From JBDTOX01 sp039933015 (lineage in GTDB: Bacteria; Pseudomonadota; Gammaproteobacteria; Burkholderiales; Methylophilaceae): 12,708 nucleotides of DNA. Position numbers and translations under genes: made by a program. Below are positions 1 through 11,730 of the stretch, one piece after another. The notes beneath the pieces are model-generated. The model was not told where the DNA came from. It worked only from the letters and a program-made list of their open reading frames with translations, and made no database searches. Each line of letters starts with the position of its first letter. The stretch's first letter is position 1. The stretch covers positions 1 through 12,708 of the forward strand of contig JBDTOX010000183.1 in assembly GCA_039933015.1 (NCBI GenBank), in the 5' to 3' direction.

Positions 1-55
1 CAATCGTGCCTACGTTAACGTGCGGCTTCGTCCGCTCAAATTTGCCTTTTGCCAT
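1..55 (-). CDS. tuf: Elongation factor Tu, N-terminal fragment (cut by window edge)
   Basis: Only the first 18 codons plus one base are present. The translation MAKGKFERTKPHVNVGTI is the characteristic EF-Tu N-terminus, running into the strand just before the GTP-binding P-loop (GHVDHGKT in the family), which lies outside the window. EF-Tu is the cytoplasmic GTPase that delivers aminoacyl-tRNA to the ribosomal A site. The ATG at 53-55 is preceded by a purine-rich AGAGGAAG ribosome binding site. It follows fusA by 32 bases with no terminator between, so it is the last visible gene of the str operon. Whether this is the only tuf copy cannot be told from here. Confidence 0.95.
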   Translation of the reverse strand, partial: MAKGKFERTKPHVNVGTI

Positions 56-87
56 GATTGTCTTCCTCTTGTAATCTAAATATTCAA

Positions 88-2178
88 TTATTTCTTGTTG
101 ATAATGGCATCTGCCACGTTTCTTGGCGCTTCGGAGTAATGCTTGAATTCCATGCTGTAGCTAGCGCGGCCTTGTGACAAGGAACGCACTACTGTGGCAT
201 AACCAAACATTTCAGCCAATGGCACTTCAGCGCGGATCACCTTGCCACTCGCATTGTCTTCCATACCTTGAATCATGCCGCGGCGCGAGGACAAGTCACC
301 CATCACATCGCCCATGTAGTCTTCTGGCGTCTCCACTTCAACCGACATCATAGGCTCAAGCAGCACAGGATCCGCCTTACGCATACCGTCCTTGAAACCA
401 ATGGAAGCGGCCATTTTAAATGCGTTTTCGTTAGAGTCCACATCATGGTAGGAACCATCGAATAGCGTGACCTTCACATCAACGACAGGGAAGCCCGCCA
501 AGATGCCGCTAGGAATGGTTTCCCGCAAACCCTTCTCTACCGCAGGGATGAATTCACGCGGCACAGTACCACCTTTGATCTGGTCAATGAATTCAAAGCC
601 CTTGCCTGGCTCGTTAGGCTCCATGATCATCCACACATGACCATACTGACCCTTGCCGCCCGACTGCTTAACAAACTTGCCTTCGACTTCAACCTTCTTC
701 TTGATCGCTTCGCGATAAGCCACCTGTGGCGCGCCAACGTTGGCTTCCACGCCAAATTCACGGCGCATGCGATCCACCAGAATTTCCAGGTGTAACTCGC
801 CCATACCGGAAATAATAGTCTGGTTGGTTTCCTCATCAGTACGCACGCGGAATGATGGATCTTCTTGAGCCAAACGGTTCAGGGCAACACCCATCTTCTC
901 TTGGTCAGCCTTGGTCTTTGGCTCCACAGCTACGTGAATAACCGGCTCAGGGAATATCATGCGCTCCAGAATAACTTCATTATTCAAATCGCAAAGCGTG
1001 TCCCCAGTAGTGGCTTCTTTCAAGCCAACTGCAGCAGCAATGTCGCCGGCAAACACCTCTTTAATTTCCTCACGCTGGTTAGCATGCATTTGCAGAATAC
1101 GGCCCAGACGCTCCTTCTTACCCTTGATTGGGTTATAGATGGTGTCACCAGACTTAATGACACCAGAATAAACCCGGAAGAAAATCAATTGACCGACAAA
1201 CGGATCAGTCATGATTTTGAATGCCAAGGCGGAGAACGGCTCTTTATCATCAGCCTTACGGAATACTTCCTGGCCCTTGTCGCCTTCGCCCCTAACAGGC
1301 GGAACGTCGGTTGGGGCTGGCATGTACTCGATCACGGCATCCAACATGGCCTGCACGCCCTTGTTCTTGAACGCAGAGCCACACAGCATAGGCACGATTT
1401 CGAAGGCAATGGTACGTAGACGCAGACCCTTCTTGATGTCTTCTTCTGACAAATCACCATCTTCGAGGTATCTGTTCATGAGCTCTTCATTGGCTTCAGC
1501 AGCAGCTTCCACCATTTTTTCGCGCCACTCGTTACAGGTATCTACCAGATCAGCAGGGATATCGCGGTAGTCAAACTTCATACCTTGACTAGCTTCATCC
1601 CAGTAAATGGCCTTCATCTTGACCAAGTCAACCACACCCTCAAACTTATCTTCAGCACCAATCGGCACCTGCAGAGGAATCGGGTTAGCCTTGAGACGCA
1701 GGCGCATCTGGTCATAGACCTTAAAGAAATTCGCGCCGGCACGGTCCATCTTATTCACGAAGGCCAGACGTGGCACTTTGTACTTGTTGGCCTGACGCCA
1801 TACGGTCTCAGATTGCGGCTGCACACCGCCAACTGCACAGTACACCATGCAAGCACCATCCAACACGCGCATGGAACGCTCAACTTCAATCGTGAAGTCT
1901 ACGTGGCCCGGGGTATCAATAATATTGACACGGTGCTGTGGAAACTGGGCAGCCATGCCTTTCCAGAAACAGGTGGTAGCTGCAGAAGTAATGGTAATGC
2001 CGCGCTCTTGCTCTTGCTCCATCCAGTCCATGGTGGCCGCACCATCATGCACTTCACCGATTTTATGGTTTACGCCGGTGTAAAAAAGGATACGTTCAGT
2101 TGTCGTTGTCTTACCAGCGTCAATGTGCGCACTAATACCGATATTACGGTAGCGTTCAATGGGAGTTATACGAGCCAC
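88..2178 (-). CDS. fusA: Elongation factor G (translocase)
   Basis: 696 residues, close to the roughly 700 usual for bacterial EF-G, and intact. EF-G is the cytoplasmic GTPase that drives tRNA-mRNA translocation and, with RRF, ribosome recycling. The G domain is complete: P-loop AHIDAGKT at about residues 17-24, switch I RGITI at 59-63, DTPGH at 88-92 with the conserved His92, NKMD at 142-145, and GSAF at about 267-270. Domains II-V follow in normal order with no gap. The start is GTG at 2176-2178: the N-terminus MARITPIERYRNIG matches the family from this codon, an AAAGG ribosome binding site sits 8 bases upstream, an in-frame TAA (2191-2193) lies five codons upstream, and the first internal ATG (codon 50) would delete the P-loop. 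It lies 33 bases after rpsG and 32 before tuf. Confidence 0.98.
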   Translation of the reverse strand: MARITPIERYRNIGISAHIDAGKTTTTERILFYTGVNHKIGEVHDGAATMDWMEQEQERGITITSAATTCFWKGMAAQFPQHRVNIIDTPGHVDFTIEVERSMRVLDGACMVYCAVGGVQPQSETVWRQANKYKVPRLAFVNKMDRAGANFFKVYDQMRLRLKANPIPLQVPIGAEDKFEGVVDLVKMKAIYWDEASQGMKFDYRDIPADLVDTCNEWREKMVEAAAEANEELMNRYLEDGDLSEEDIKKGLRLRTIAFEIVPMLCGSAFKNKGVQAMLDAVIEYMPAPTDVPPVRGEGDKGQEVFRKADDKEPFSALAFKIMTDPFVGQLIFFRVYSGVIKSGDTIYNPIKGKKERLGRILQMHANQREEIKEVFAGDIAAAVGLKEATTGDTLCDLNNEVILERMIFPEPVIHVAVEPKTKADQEKMGVALNRLAQEDPSFRVRTDEETNQTIISGMGELHLEILVDRMRREFGVEANVGAPQVAYREAIKKKVEVEGKFVKQSGGKGQYGHVWMIMEPNEPGKGFEFIDQIKGGTVPREFIPAVEKGLRETIPSGILAGFPVVDVKVTLFDGSYHDVDSNENAFKMAASIGFKDGMRKADPVLLEPMMSVEVETPEDYMGDVMGDLSSRRGMIQGMEDNASGKVIRAEVPLAEMFGYATVVRSLSQGRASYSMEFKHYSEAPRNVADAIINKK

Positions 2179-2186
2179 AGCGATTA

Positions 2187-2192
2187 CCTTTT
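2187..2192 (-). promoter_or_regulatory. Ribosome binding site for the GTG start of fusA
   Basis: The minus strand reads AAAAGG, then an 8-base spacer, then GTG. This moderate Shine-Dalgarno site, together with an in-frame stop at 2191-2193, fixes the fusA start at the GTG. It lies in an AT-rich 33-base gap after rpsG. Confidence 0.7.
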
Positions 2193-2211
2193 ACTTAAAT
2201 TACTTAATTAT

Positions 2212-2682
2212 TTAGAAGCGGAAATGCGAGAAGGCCTTGTTGGCTTCAGCCATACGGTGCACTTCTTCACGCTTCTTCATGGCAGAGCCACGTCCTTCGG
2301 AAGCTTCAACCAACTCGGCAGCCAAACGCAGGCCCATGGACTTTTCGCCACGCTTGCGCGCTGCATCTCGCAACCAACGCATTGCCAGCGCGCTACGTCG
2401 GGTAGGACGTACCTCAACCGGCACTTGGTAGTTAGCACCACCTACACGGCGGCTCTTAACTTCAACCACAGGACGCAGATTGGTGATCGCCAGCGTAAAC
2501 ACTTCCAGCGCATTCTTGCCACTCTTGGTGGTAATTTGATCGAACGCACCATAAAGAATGCGCTCAGCCACTGACTTCTTACCGCCAGTCATGAGCACAT
2601 TGACGAACTTGGAAACCTCTTGGCTACCGAACTTTGGGTCAGGAAGGATGTTACGTTTGGGGACTTCTCTACGTCTTGGCAT
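2212..2682 (-). CDS. rpsG: 30S ribosomal protein S7
   Basis: 156 residues, the standard S7 length. S7 is the primary assembly protein of the 30S head; it binds the 3' major domain of 16S rRNA and touches the E-site tRNA. The start MPRRREVPKR and the internal segments VNVLMTGGKKS, RVGGANYQVPVEV and RRSALAMRWL are family hallmarks, and the basic N-terminal arm is present. The ATG at 2680-2682 is preceded by purine-rich AAGGA and GAGAAAG; GAG at 6 bases has the better spacing. It is second in the str operon, 36 bases after rpsL. In E. coli S7 represses its own operon by binding the 96-base rpsL-rpsG spacer; the spacer here is much shorter, so that site, if present, must differ or overlap the coding ends. 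Confidence 0.98.
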   Translation of the reverse strand: MPRRREVPKRNILPDPKFGSQEVSKFVNVLMTGGKKSVAERILYGAFDQITTKSGKNALEVFTLAITNLRPVVEVKSRRVGGANYQVPVEVRPTRRSALAMRWLRDAARKRGEKSMGLRLAAELVEASEGRGSAMKKREEVHRMAEANKAFSHFRF

Positions 2683-2712
2683 GGCTTTCTCGATTCCTTG
2701 ATCTTAACGAAT

Positions 2713-2728
2713 AGCCGATTAAGCGGCT
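2713..2728 (-). other. Small hairpin enclosing the rpsL stop codon
   Basis: On the minus strand AGCCG and CGGCT form a perfect 5-base-pair stem around a 6-base loop CTTAAT that contains the rpsL TAA stop. It is short and could occur by chance. It sits where E. coli has the S7 translational repressor site, but I cannot show that it serves this role. Confidence 0.3.
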
Positions 2729-3096
2729 TTAGGGCGCTTAGCGCCGTACTTGGAGCGGGACTGCTTACGATCTTTAACGCCAGCAGTATCCAGGCTACCG
2801 CGCACCATGTGGTAACGCACACCTGGCAAATCCTTTACACGACCACCACGCAGCAGCACAACAGAGTGCTCCTGCAGGTTGTGGCCTTCACCGCCGATAT
2901 AGCTAATGACTTCGTAACCATTGGTCAGGCGCACTTTGGCAACCTTACGCAATGCGGAGTTAGGCTTCTTTGGTGTCGTGGTGTAAACACGAGTACATAC
3001 ACCGCGTTTTTGCGGGCAACTTTCCAGCGCTGGCACCTTGCTCTTGGTAACCACTTTTTGGCGCGGCTTGCGCACTAATTGATTGATGGTTGGCAT
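2719..3096 (-). CDS. rpsL: 30S ribosomal protein S12
   Basis: 125 residues, the usual length. S12 lies at the 30S decoding centre and controls accuracy; it is the classical streptomycin target protein. Key segments are CPQKRGVCTRVYTTTPKKPNSALRK split over residues 27-51 and GGRVKDLPGVRYH at 84-96. Lys43 and Lys88, where streptomycin-resistance changes are known, are wild type, as is Asp89, the residue that is methylthiolated in E. coli. The ATG at 3094-3096 has an AGGGA ribosome binding site 9 bases upstream. It is the first gene of the str operon, directly downstream of a strong promoter and a leader hairpin, and 98 bases after rpoC. Confidence 0.99.
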   Translation of the reverse strand: MPTINQLVRKPRQKVVTKSKVPALESCPQKRGVCTRVYTTTPKKPNSALRKVAKVRLTNGYEVISYIGGEGHNLQEHSVVLLRGGRVKDLPGVRYHMVRGSLDTAGVKDRKQSRSKYGAKRPKAA

Positions 3097-3104
3097 AACC
3101 TGTA

Positions 3105-3124
3105 GTCCCTAAAAATTACGGGAC
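3105..3124 (-). promoter_or_regulatory. Alternative stem that would mask the rpsL ribosome binding site
   Basis: On the minus strand GTCCC (3124-3120) can pair perfectly with GGGAC (3109-3105) across a 10-base loop holding the U-run. The GGGA of the second arm is the rpsL ribosome binding site. GTCCC is also part of the 3' arm of the larger leader hairpin at 3119-3143, so the two structures exclude each other. The pairing is seen directly; regulation through it is inference. Confidence 0.4.
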
Positions 3125-3143
3125 GGCGAAACTCGCCATCCCG
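3119..3143 (-). terminator. Leader hairpin with U-run upstream of rpsL (possible attenuator)
   Basis: On the minus strand CGGGATGGCGA pairs with TCGCCGTCCCG over 11 positions (10 Watson-Crick, one G-T wobble) with a 3-base loop GTT, followed by TAATTTTT (5 T at 3111-3115). It resembles an intrinsic terminator, though the T-run starts three bases after the stem. It lies between the str promoter and rpsL, a few bases past the expected transcription start. It could reduce readthrough from rpoC, act as an attenuator of the str operon, or simply protect the mRNA 5' end. Confidence 0.55.
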
Positions 3144-3154
3144 GAAAACATAGC

Positions 3155-3183
3155 ATTTTATTTAGCGTTGCATTTAATGTCAA
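3155..3183 (-). promoter_or_regulatory. Sigma70 promoter of the str operon
   Basis: The minus strand carries a perfect -35 box TTGACA (3183-3178), a 17-base spacer and a -10 box TAAAAT (3160-3155, 5 of 6 consensus). The predicted start is near 3148, giving a leader of about 50 bases before the rpsL ATG. It lies in the rpoC-rpsL spacer, so rpsL-rpsG-fusA-tuf can be transcribed independently of rpoBC. A second TTGACA at 3198-3193 overlaps the rpoC stop codon but has no good -10 partner. Confidence 0.85.
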
Positions 3184-3194
3184 GACATGTATTG

Positions 3195-7424
<4,230 letters not shown>

Positions 7425-7430
7425 GCGGGT

Positions 7431-7438
7431 TCTCCTTA
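7431..7438 (-). promoter_or_regulatory. Ribosome binding site of rpoC overlapping the rpoB stop
   Basis: The minus strand reads TAAGGAGA: the first three bases are the rpoB stop codon TAA and GGAG is the core Shine-Dalgarno, 7 bases before the rpoC GTG. A ribosome ending rpoB covers the rpoC initiation site, which suggests translational coupling keeping beta and beta' in equal amounts. The overlap is seen; coupling is inferred. Confidence 0.85.
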
Positions 7439-10400
7439 ATTACGATCCAGGTCAATATCGATAGCGAGCGAGCGAATTTCTTTCACCAGCACGTTGAAGG
7501 ACTCTGGCATGCCAGCGTCAATCTTGTGCTCGCCCTTGACGATGTTTTCATAGACCTTGGTACGGCCGGATACGTCGTCGGACTTGACGGTAAGCATTTC
7601 CTGCAAGGTGTAAGAAGCACCATAAGCTTCCAGTGCCCAGACCTCCATTTCACCGAAGCGCTGACCACCGAACTGGGCTTTACCACCCAGCGGTTGTTGC
7701 GTGACGAGAGAGTAAGGTCCGGTGGAACGGGCATGCATCTTGTCATCAACCAAGTGATGCAGCTTGAGCACGTGCATGTAACCGATGGTCACGGGACGCT
7801 CAAAGGCTTCGCCAGTACGCCCATCAATCAGCTTGACCTGGGTCTTGCCGGCAGCGAACTGCAGTTGTTGCGTACGTGGATCATCATCCGGGAAAGCCAG
7901 ATCCAGCATCACTTTAATGTCAGCCTCTGTTGCTCCATCAAACACGGGCGTCGCAAATGGCACGCCACGCTCCAGGTTCTTAGCCAGTTCCAGCACCTCA
8001 GCGTCAGCCAGGGACTTGATGTCTTCCTTCTTGCCGTTGCTGTCGTTGTAGATCTGGTGGAGGAACTTACGTACATCGGCCACCTTGGTTTGGTTACGCA
8101 GCATTTCACCAATGCGCATGCCCAGGCCTTTGGCTGCCCAGCCCAAATGGGTTTCCAGAATCTGTCCGATGTTCATCCGTGAAGGAACGCCCAACGGGTT
8201 CAATACGATATCCATAGGCGTACCGTCAGCCATGTGCGGCATATCTTCTACCGGCACGATCTTGGAAATAACACCCTTGTTACCGTGACGGCCGGCCATC
8301 TTGTCGCCAGGCTGAATGCGACGTTTAACAGCCAGGTAAACCTTGACCATTTTCTGTACGCCCGCTTGCAAATCGTCGCCTTGCGTCAGTTTGCGTTTCT
8401 TTTCTTCAAAGCGATTGTCAAACTCGACGCGCGCTTGCGCCAGGCCGTCTTTCAACTGCTCCAACTGGCGTGCAGCTTCTTCATCGGCCAGGCGAATATC
8501 AAACCAGTCGTAACGACCTATATCTTCCAGATATTGTGCCGTCAGGGTCTCGCCTTTTTTCAGCTTCTTGGGACCACCGGTAGCCACTTTACCTTCCAGC
8601 AGACGGCGAATACGACCAAATGCATCGTCTTCCACAATGCGCATCTGGTCAGCAAGATCCTGTTTGTAGTGTCCCAATTGGTCGTCGATAATTTGCTGTG
8701 CGCGCGCATCGCGGTCTATGCCCTCACGCGTGAAGACTTGCACGTCGATCACGGTACCGGACATGCCGGATGGCACACGCAGGCTGGTATCTTTAACGTC
8801 AGATGCTTTTTCACCGAAAATGGCACGCAGCAGCTTTTCTTCTGGCGTTAACTGAGTTTCACCCTTAGGTGTCACCTTGCCCACCAATACGTCGCCTGCT
8901 TCAACTTCAGCACCGATGTAAATAATGCCTGATTCATCCAGACGGCCCAGCATACGCTCGGAGAGGTTGGAGATATCACGCGTAATTTCTTCGGCACCAA
9001 GCTTGGTATCGCGCGCCACCACAGACAACTCTTCAATGTGAATCGAGGTGTAGCGATCTTCGGCCACCACGCGCTCGGAGATCAAAATCGAGTCTTCGTA
9101 GTTGTAGCCGTTCCATGGCATAAACGCCACGAGCATGTTCTGGCCCAGGGCCAATTCACCCATGTCGGTAGAAGCGCCGTCGGCGATCACGTCGCCGCGT
9201 GCCAGCACATCACCGATGTTCACCAGCGGACGCTGGTTGATGTTGGTGTTCTGGTTGGAACGGGTGTACTTGGTCAGGTTATAGATGTCCACACCGACTT
9301 CACCGGCGGCAGCTTCCGCATCATGCACACGCACCACGATGCGACCAGAGTCTACGTAATCGACGATACCGCCACGACGCGCTTGTACGGTGGTGCCAGA
9401 GTCAACAGCCACGGTGCGCTCGATACCGGTACCGACTATAGCCTTTTCAGCACGCAAGCAAGGCACAGCCTGGCGTTGCATGTTGGCGCCCATCAATGCG
9501 CGGTTGGCGTCATCGTGTTCCAGGAACGGTATCAGCGAGGCGGCAACAGACACAATCTGTGATGGTGCTACGTCCATGTACTGTACGCGATCAGGCTGTG
9601 CCATCGTGAATTCGTTGTGGTAACGCGCAGAAACCAAGTTATCGACAAACTTGCCATTCTTATCCAGCTCACTGTTAGCCTGGGCAATCATGTATTGGCT
9701 TTCTTCAATCGCAGACAGGAAATCGATCTGGTCCGAAACCTTGTCACCTTCAATCTTGCGATAAGGCGTTTCGAGGAAGCCGTACTTGTTGGTACGCGAG
9801 AATAAGGCCAGGGAGTTGATCAGACCAATGTTCGGGCCTTCTGGTGTTTCAATCGGGCACACTCGGCCGTAGTGCGTAGGATGCACGTCACGCACTTCAA
9901 AACCAGCACGTTCACGCGTCAAGCCGCCTGGTCCCAGTGCGGAAACGCGGCGCTTGTGGGTGATTTCTGACAGCGGATTGGTTTGATCCATAAACTGCGA
10001 CAATTGCGAAGAACCGAAAAACTCGCGGATTGCGCTGGATACTGGCTTGGCATTAATCAAATCATGCGGCATCAGGTTGTCAGATTCAGCCTGGCTCAAA
10101 CGCTCTTTAACAGCGCGTTCGACACGCACCAGGCCTGCGCGGAACTGGTTCTCGGCCAATTCACCAACAGAACGGATACGACGATTGCCCAAGTGATCGA
10201 TATCATCAATTTCGCCGCGACCATTGCGCAGTTCAAGCAACACGCCGACTACGGCCAGGATATCTTCATTGGACAGCGTACTGGCGCCTTCAGCGCCTTG
10301 CGGGCCCACTTTCTCATAGAAGCGACGTAACCATGTGGCAATGCGCTCTTCAATTTTTTCCGGGTACGCGCGACGGTTGAATTTCATACGGCCAACCGTA

Positions 10401-11608
10401 GACAAATCATAACGGTCCGGATTGAAAAACAGGCCTTCAAATAGCGCCTGAACAGCATCTTCAGTTGGCGGTTCGCCAGGACGCATCATGCGGTAAATCG
10501 CAACGCGGGCACTGTATTGATCAGGGATTTCGTCAATGCGCAAGGTCTGCGAAATATAATCGCCATGATCCAGGTCATTGGCATACAGCGTGTTGATTTT
10601 AGTTACGTTAGCTTCACGCAGTTTTTCCAGCAAGGTTTCGGTTATTTCATCGTTGGCATTGGCCACGACTTCACCGGTTTCCTTATCGACAATAGTGCTA
10701 GTCAGGGCACGGCCCAGCATGAATTCTTCTGGCACAGCAATCTTGCTGATGCCAGCTTTTTCCATGTCGCGAATGTGCTTAACGGTAACGCGCTTATCTT
10801 TAGCCACAACCACTTCACCGTCTTTACCGACGATATCAAACTTGGCTACTTCACCACGCAGGCGTTCAGGCATCAATTCGAACTGCACACCTTTTTTGCC
10901 GATGTGGAAAGTATCAAAATCATAGAAGGTTTCCAGAATTTGCTCTGGCGTGTAGCCCAGCGCCTTGAGCAGAATCGTGACTGGCATCTTGCGGCGACGG
11001 TCAACGCGGAAATACAGGTAGTCCTTGGGGTCAAACTCAAAGTCGAGCCAGGAGCCACGGTAAGGAATAATTCGTGCCGAGAACAGCAGCTTGCCGGAGC
11101 TATGGGTTTTACCGCGGTCATGTTCAAAGAACACGCCCGGGCTACGGTGCAACTGGGAAACAATCACACGTTCGGTACCATTAATTACGAATGAGCCGTT
11201 TTCAGTCATGAGCGGCAATTCGCCCATGTAAACTTCCTGCTCTTTTACTTCCTTCACGGTAGGTTTGGACGCCTCTTTATCCATAATGGTCAGGCGCACC
11301 CTGACACGCAGCGGGGCCGCATAGGTCAAGCCGCGTTGTTGACATTCTTTAACGTCAAACGGCTCTTGGCCTAAGTTATAACTGACATAATCCAGACGGG
11401 CATTGCCAGAGTGGCTGACAATTGGGAAAATAGAGCCAAATGTGGCTTGCAGGCCAGCGTCCAGACGCTTTTCAGCAACAACATCAGCTTGCAAGAATGC
11501 AGCGTAAGATTCCAATTGCATGGCGAGCAAGTATGGTACTTCTTGCACGCTCTCGCGCTTGGCGAAACTCTTACGAATGCGTTTTTTTTCGGTAAAGGAA
11601 TAGCTCAT
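7436..11608 (-). CDS. rpoB: DNA-directed RNA polymerase subunit beta
   Basis: 1390 residues, 48 more than E. coli RpoB, and uninterrupted. Beta forms the second pincer and much of the active-site wall of the core enzyme. Recognised segments are TEKKRIRKSF near the N-terminus, the rifampicin region FGSSQLSQFMDQTNPLSEIT from about residue 531 with Asp541, His551 and Ser556 (E. coli 516, 526, 531) all wild type, GRVCPIETPEGPN after it, the active-site GDKMAGRHGNKG at about 1100-1111, and the C-terminal MPESFNVLVKEIRSL. The extra length sits mainly in loops near residues 414-443, 1000-1030 and 1233-1250. The ATG at 11606-11608 has AGGAG 5 bases upstream. The gene is 122 bases after rplL, behind two hairpins, and 11 bases before rpoC. 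Confidence 0.99.
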   Translation of the reverse strand: MSYSFTEKKRIRKSFAKRESVQEVPYLLAMQLESYAAFLQADVVAEKRLDAGLQATFGSIFPIVSHSGNARLDYVSYNLGQEPFDVKECQQRGLTYAAPLRVRVRLTIMDKEASKPTVKEVKEQEVYMGELPLMTENGSFVINGTERVIVSQLHRSPGVFFEHDRGKTHSSGKLLFSARIIPYRGSWLDFEFDPKDYLYFRVDRRRKMPVTILLKALGYTPEQILETFYDFDTFHIGKKGVQFELMPERLRGEVAKFDIVGKDGEVVVAKDKRVTVKHIRDMEKAGISKIAVPEEFMLGRALTSTIVDKETGEVVANANDEITETLLEKLREANVTKINTLYANDLDHGDYISQTLRIDEIPDQYSARVAIYRMMRPGEPPTEDAVQALFEGLFFNPDRYDLSTVGRMKFNRRAYPEKIEERIATWLRRFYEKVGPQGAEGASTLSNEDILAVVGVLLELRNGRGEIDDIDHLGNRRIRSVGELAENQFRAGLVRVERAVKERLSQAESDNLMPHDLINAKPVSSAIREFFGSSQLSQFMDQTNPLSEITHKRRVSALGPGGLTRERAGFEVRDVHPTHYGRVCPIETPEGPNIGLINSLALFSRTNKYGFLETPYRKIEGDKVSDQIDFLSAIEESQYMIAQANSELDKNGKFVDNLVSARYHNEFTMAQPDRVQYMDVAPSQIVSVAASLIPFLEHDDANRALMGANMQRQAVPCLRAEKAIVGTGIERTVAVDSGTTVQARRGGIVDYVDSGRIVVRVHDAEAAAGEVGVDIYNLTKYTRSNQNTNINQRPLVNIGDVLARGDVIADGASTDMGELALGQNMLVAFMPWNGYNYEDSILISERVVAEDRYTSIHIEELSVVARDTKLGAEEITRDISNLSERMLGRLDESGIIYIGAEVEAGDVLVGKVTPKGETQLTPEEKLLRAIFGEKASDVKDTSLRVPSGMSGTVIDVQVFTREGIDRDARAQQIIDDQLGHYKQDLADQMRIVEDDAFGRIRRLLEGKVATGGPKKLKKGETLTAQYLEDIGRYDWFDIRLADEEAARQLEQLKDGLAQARVEFDNRFEEKKRKLTQGDDLQAGVQKMVKVYLAVKRRIQPGDKMAGRHGNKGVISKIVPVEDMPHMADGTPMDIVLNPLGVPSRMNIGQILETHLGWAAKGLGMRIGEMLRNQTKVADVRKFLHQIYNDSNGKKEDIKSLADAEVLELAKNLERGVPFATPVFDGATEADIKVMLDLAFPDDDPRTQQLQFAAGKTQVKLIDGRTGEAFERPVTIGYMHVLKLHHLVDDKMHARSTGPYSLVTQQPLGGKAQFGGQRFGEMEVWALEAYGASYTLQEMLTVKSDDVSGRTKVYENIVKGEHKIDAGMPESFNVLVKEIRSLAIDIDLDRN

Positions 11609-11618
11609 AGCATCTCCT

Positions 11619-11626
11619 GGGGGGGG
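11619..11626 (-). repeat. C8 homopolymer next to the rpoB ribosome binding site
   Basis: Eight consecutive C on the minus strand lie immediately 5' of the AGGAG of rpoB. Such runs can change length by slippage and are a spot to check for sequencing error. There is no evidence that it is functional. Confidence 0.8.
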
Positions 11627-11634
11627 TAGAGGGC

Positions 11635-11668
11635 AGAAGACAGGGAGCTTTGCAGGACCCTGTCTTCT
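11635..11668 (-). other. Long stem-loop in the rplL-rpoB spacer (candidate RNase III site)
   Basis: On the minus strand AGAAGACAGGG pairs perfectly over 11 bases with CCCTGTCTTCT around a 12-base loop. No T-run follows, so it is not an intrinsic terminator. In E. coli the rplL-rpoB spacer holds an attenuator followed by an RNase III processing hairpin; the position here, between the attenuator-like stem and rpoB, is the same. Processing by RNase III is inferred from position and shape only. Confidence 0.6.
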
Positions 11669-11677
11669 ATCTTCTTT

Positions 11678-11711
11678 AAAAAGGTGAAGGCTGACGGTTG
11701 CCCGTCAGCCT
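11678..11711 (-). terminator. Attenuator-like terminator between rplL and rpoB
   Basis: On the minus strand AGGCTGACGG and CCGTCAGCCT form a perfect 10-base-pair, GC-rich stem (11688-11711) closed by a GCAA tetraloop of the stable GNRA class. TCACC and then TTTTT (11678-11682) follow. The five-base offset of the T-run would weaken termination, fitting a partial terminator that lets a fraction of polymerases into rpoBC. In E. coli a comparable site makes ribosomal protein output several-fold higher than polymerase subunit output. On the plus strand the stem is followed by GTTTTA, which is weak. Confidence 0.75.
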
Positions 11712-11730
11712 GTTTTACGCGTACTACTTG

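Noticed and set aside
56..87. Terminator or promoter between fusA and tuf
   Set aside because: The 32 bases show no stem with a T-run and no paired -35/-10 boxes; only the tuf ribosome binding site is visible.
1585..2574. 329-codon open frame on the plus strand
   Set aside because: Entirely antisense to fusA and rpsG, whose identity is certain. The product is His/Thr/Asn-rich with no recognisable domain, as expected of the shadow of well-conserved genes with biased codons.
8234..8851. 205-codon open frame on the plus strand
   Set aside because: Antisense to rpoB with no recognisable protein family.
10517..11194. 225-codon open frame on the plus strand
   Set aside because: Antisense to rpoB; composition reflects the complement of rpoB codons.
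11605..11613. Two-codon upstream frame ATG-CTA-TGA overlapping the rpoB ATG
   Set aside because: The ATG directly abuts the AGGAG with no spacer, so initiation there is implausible; the normal rpoB start has proper spacing.
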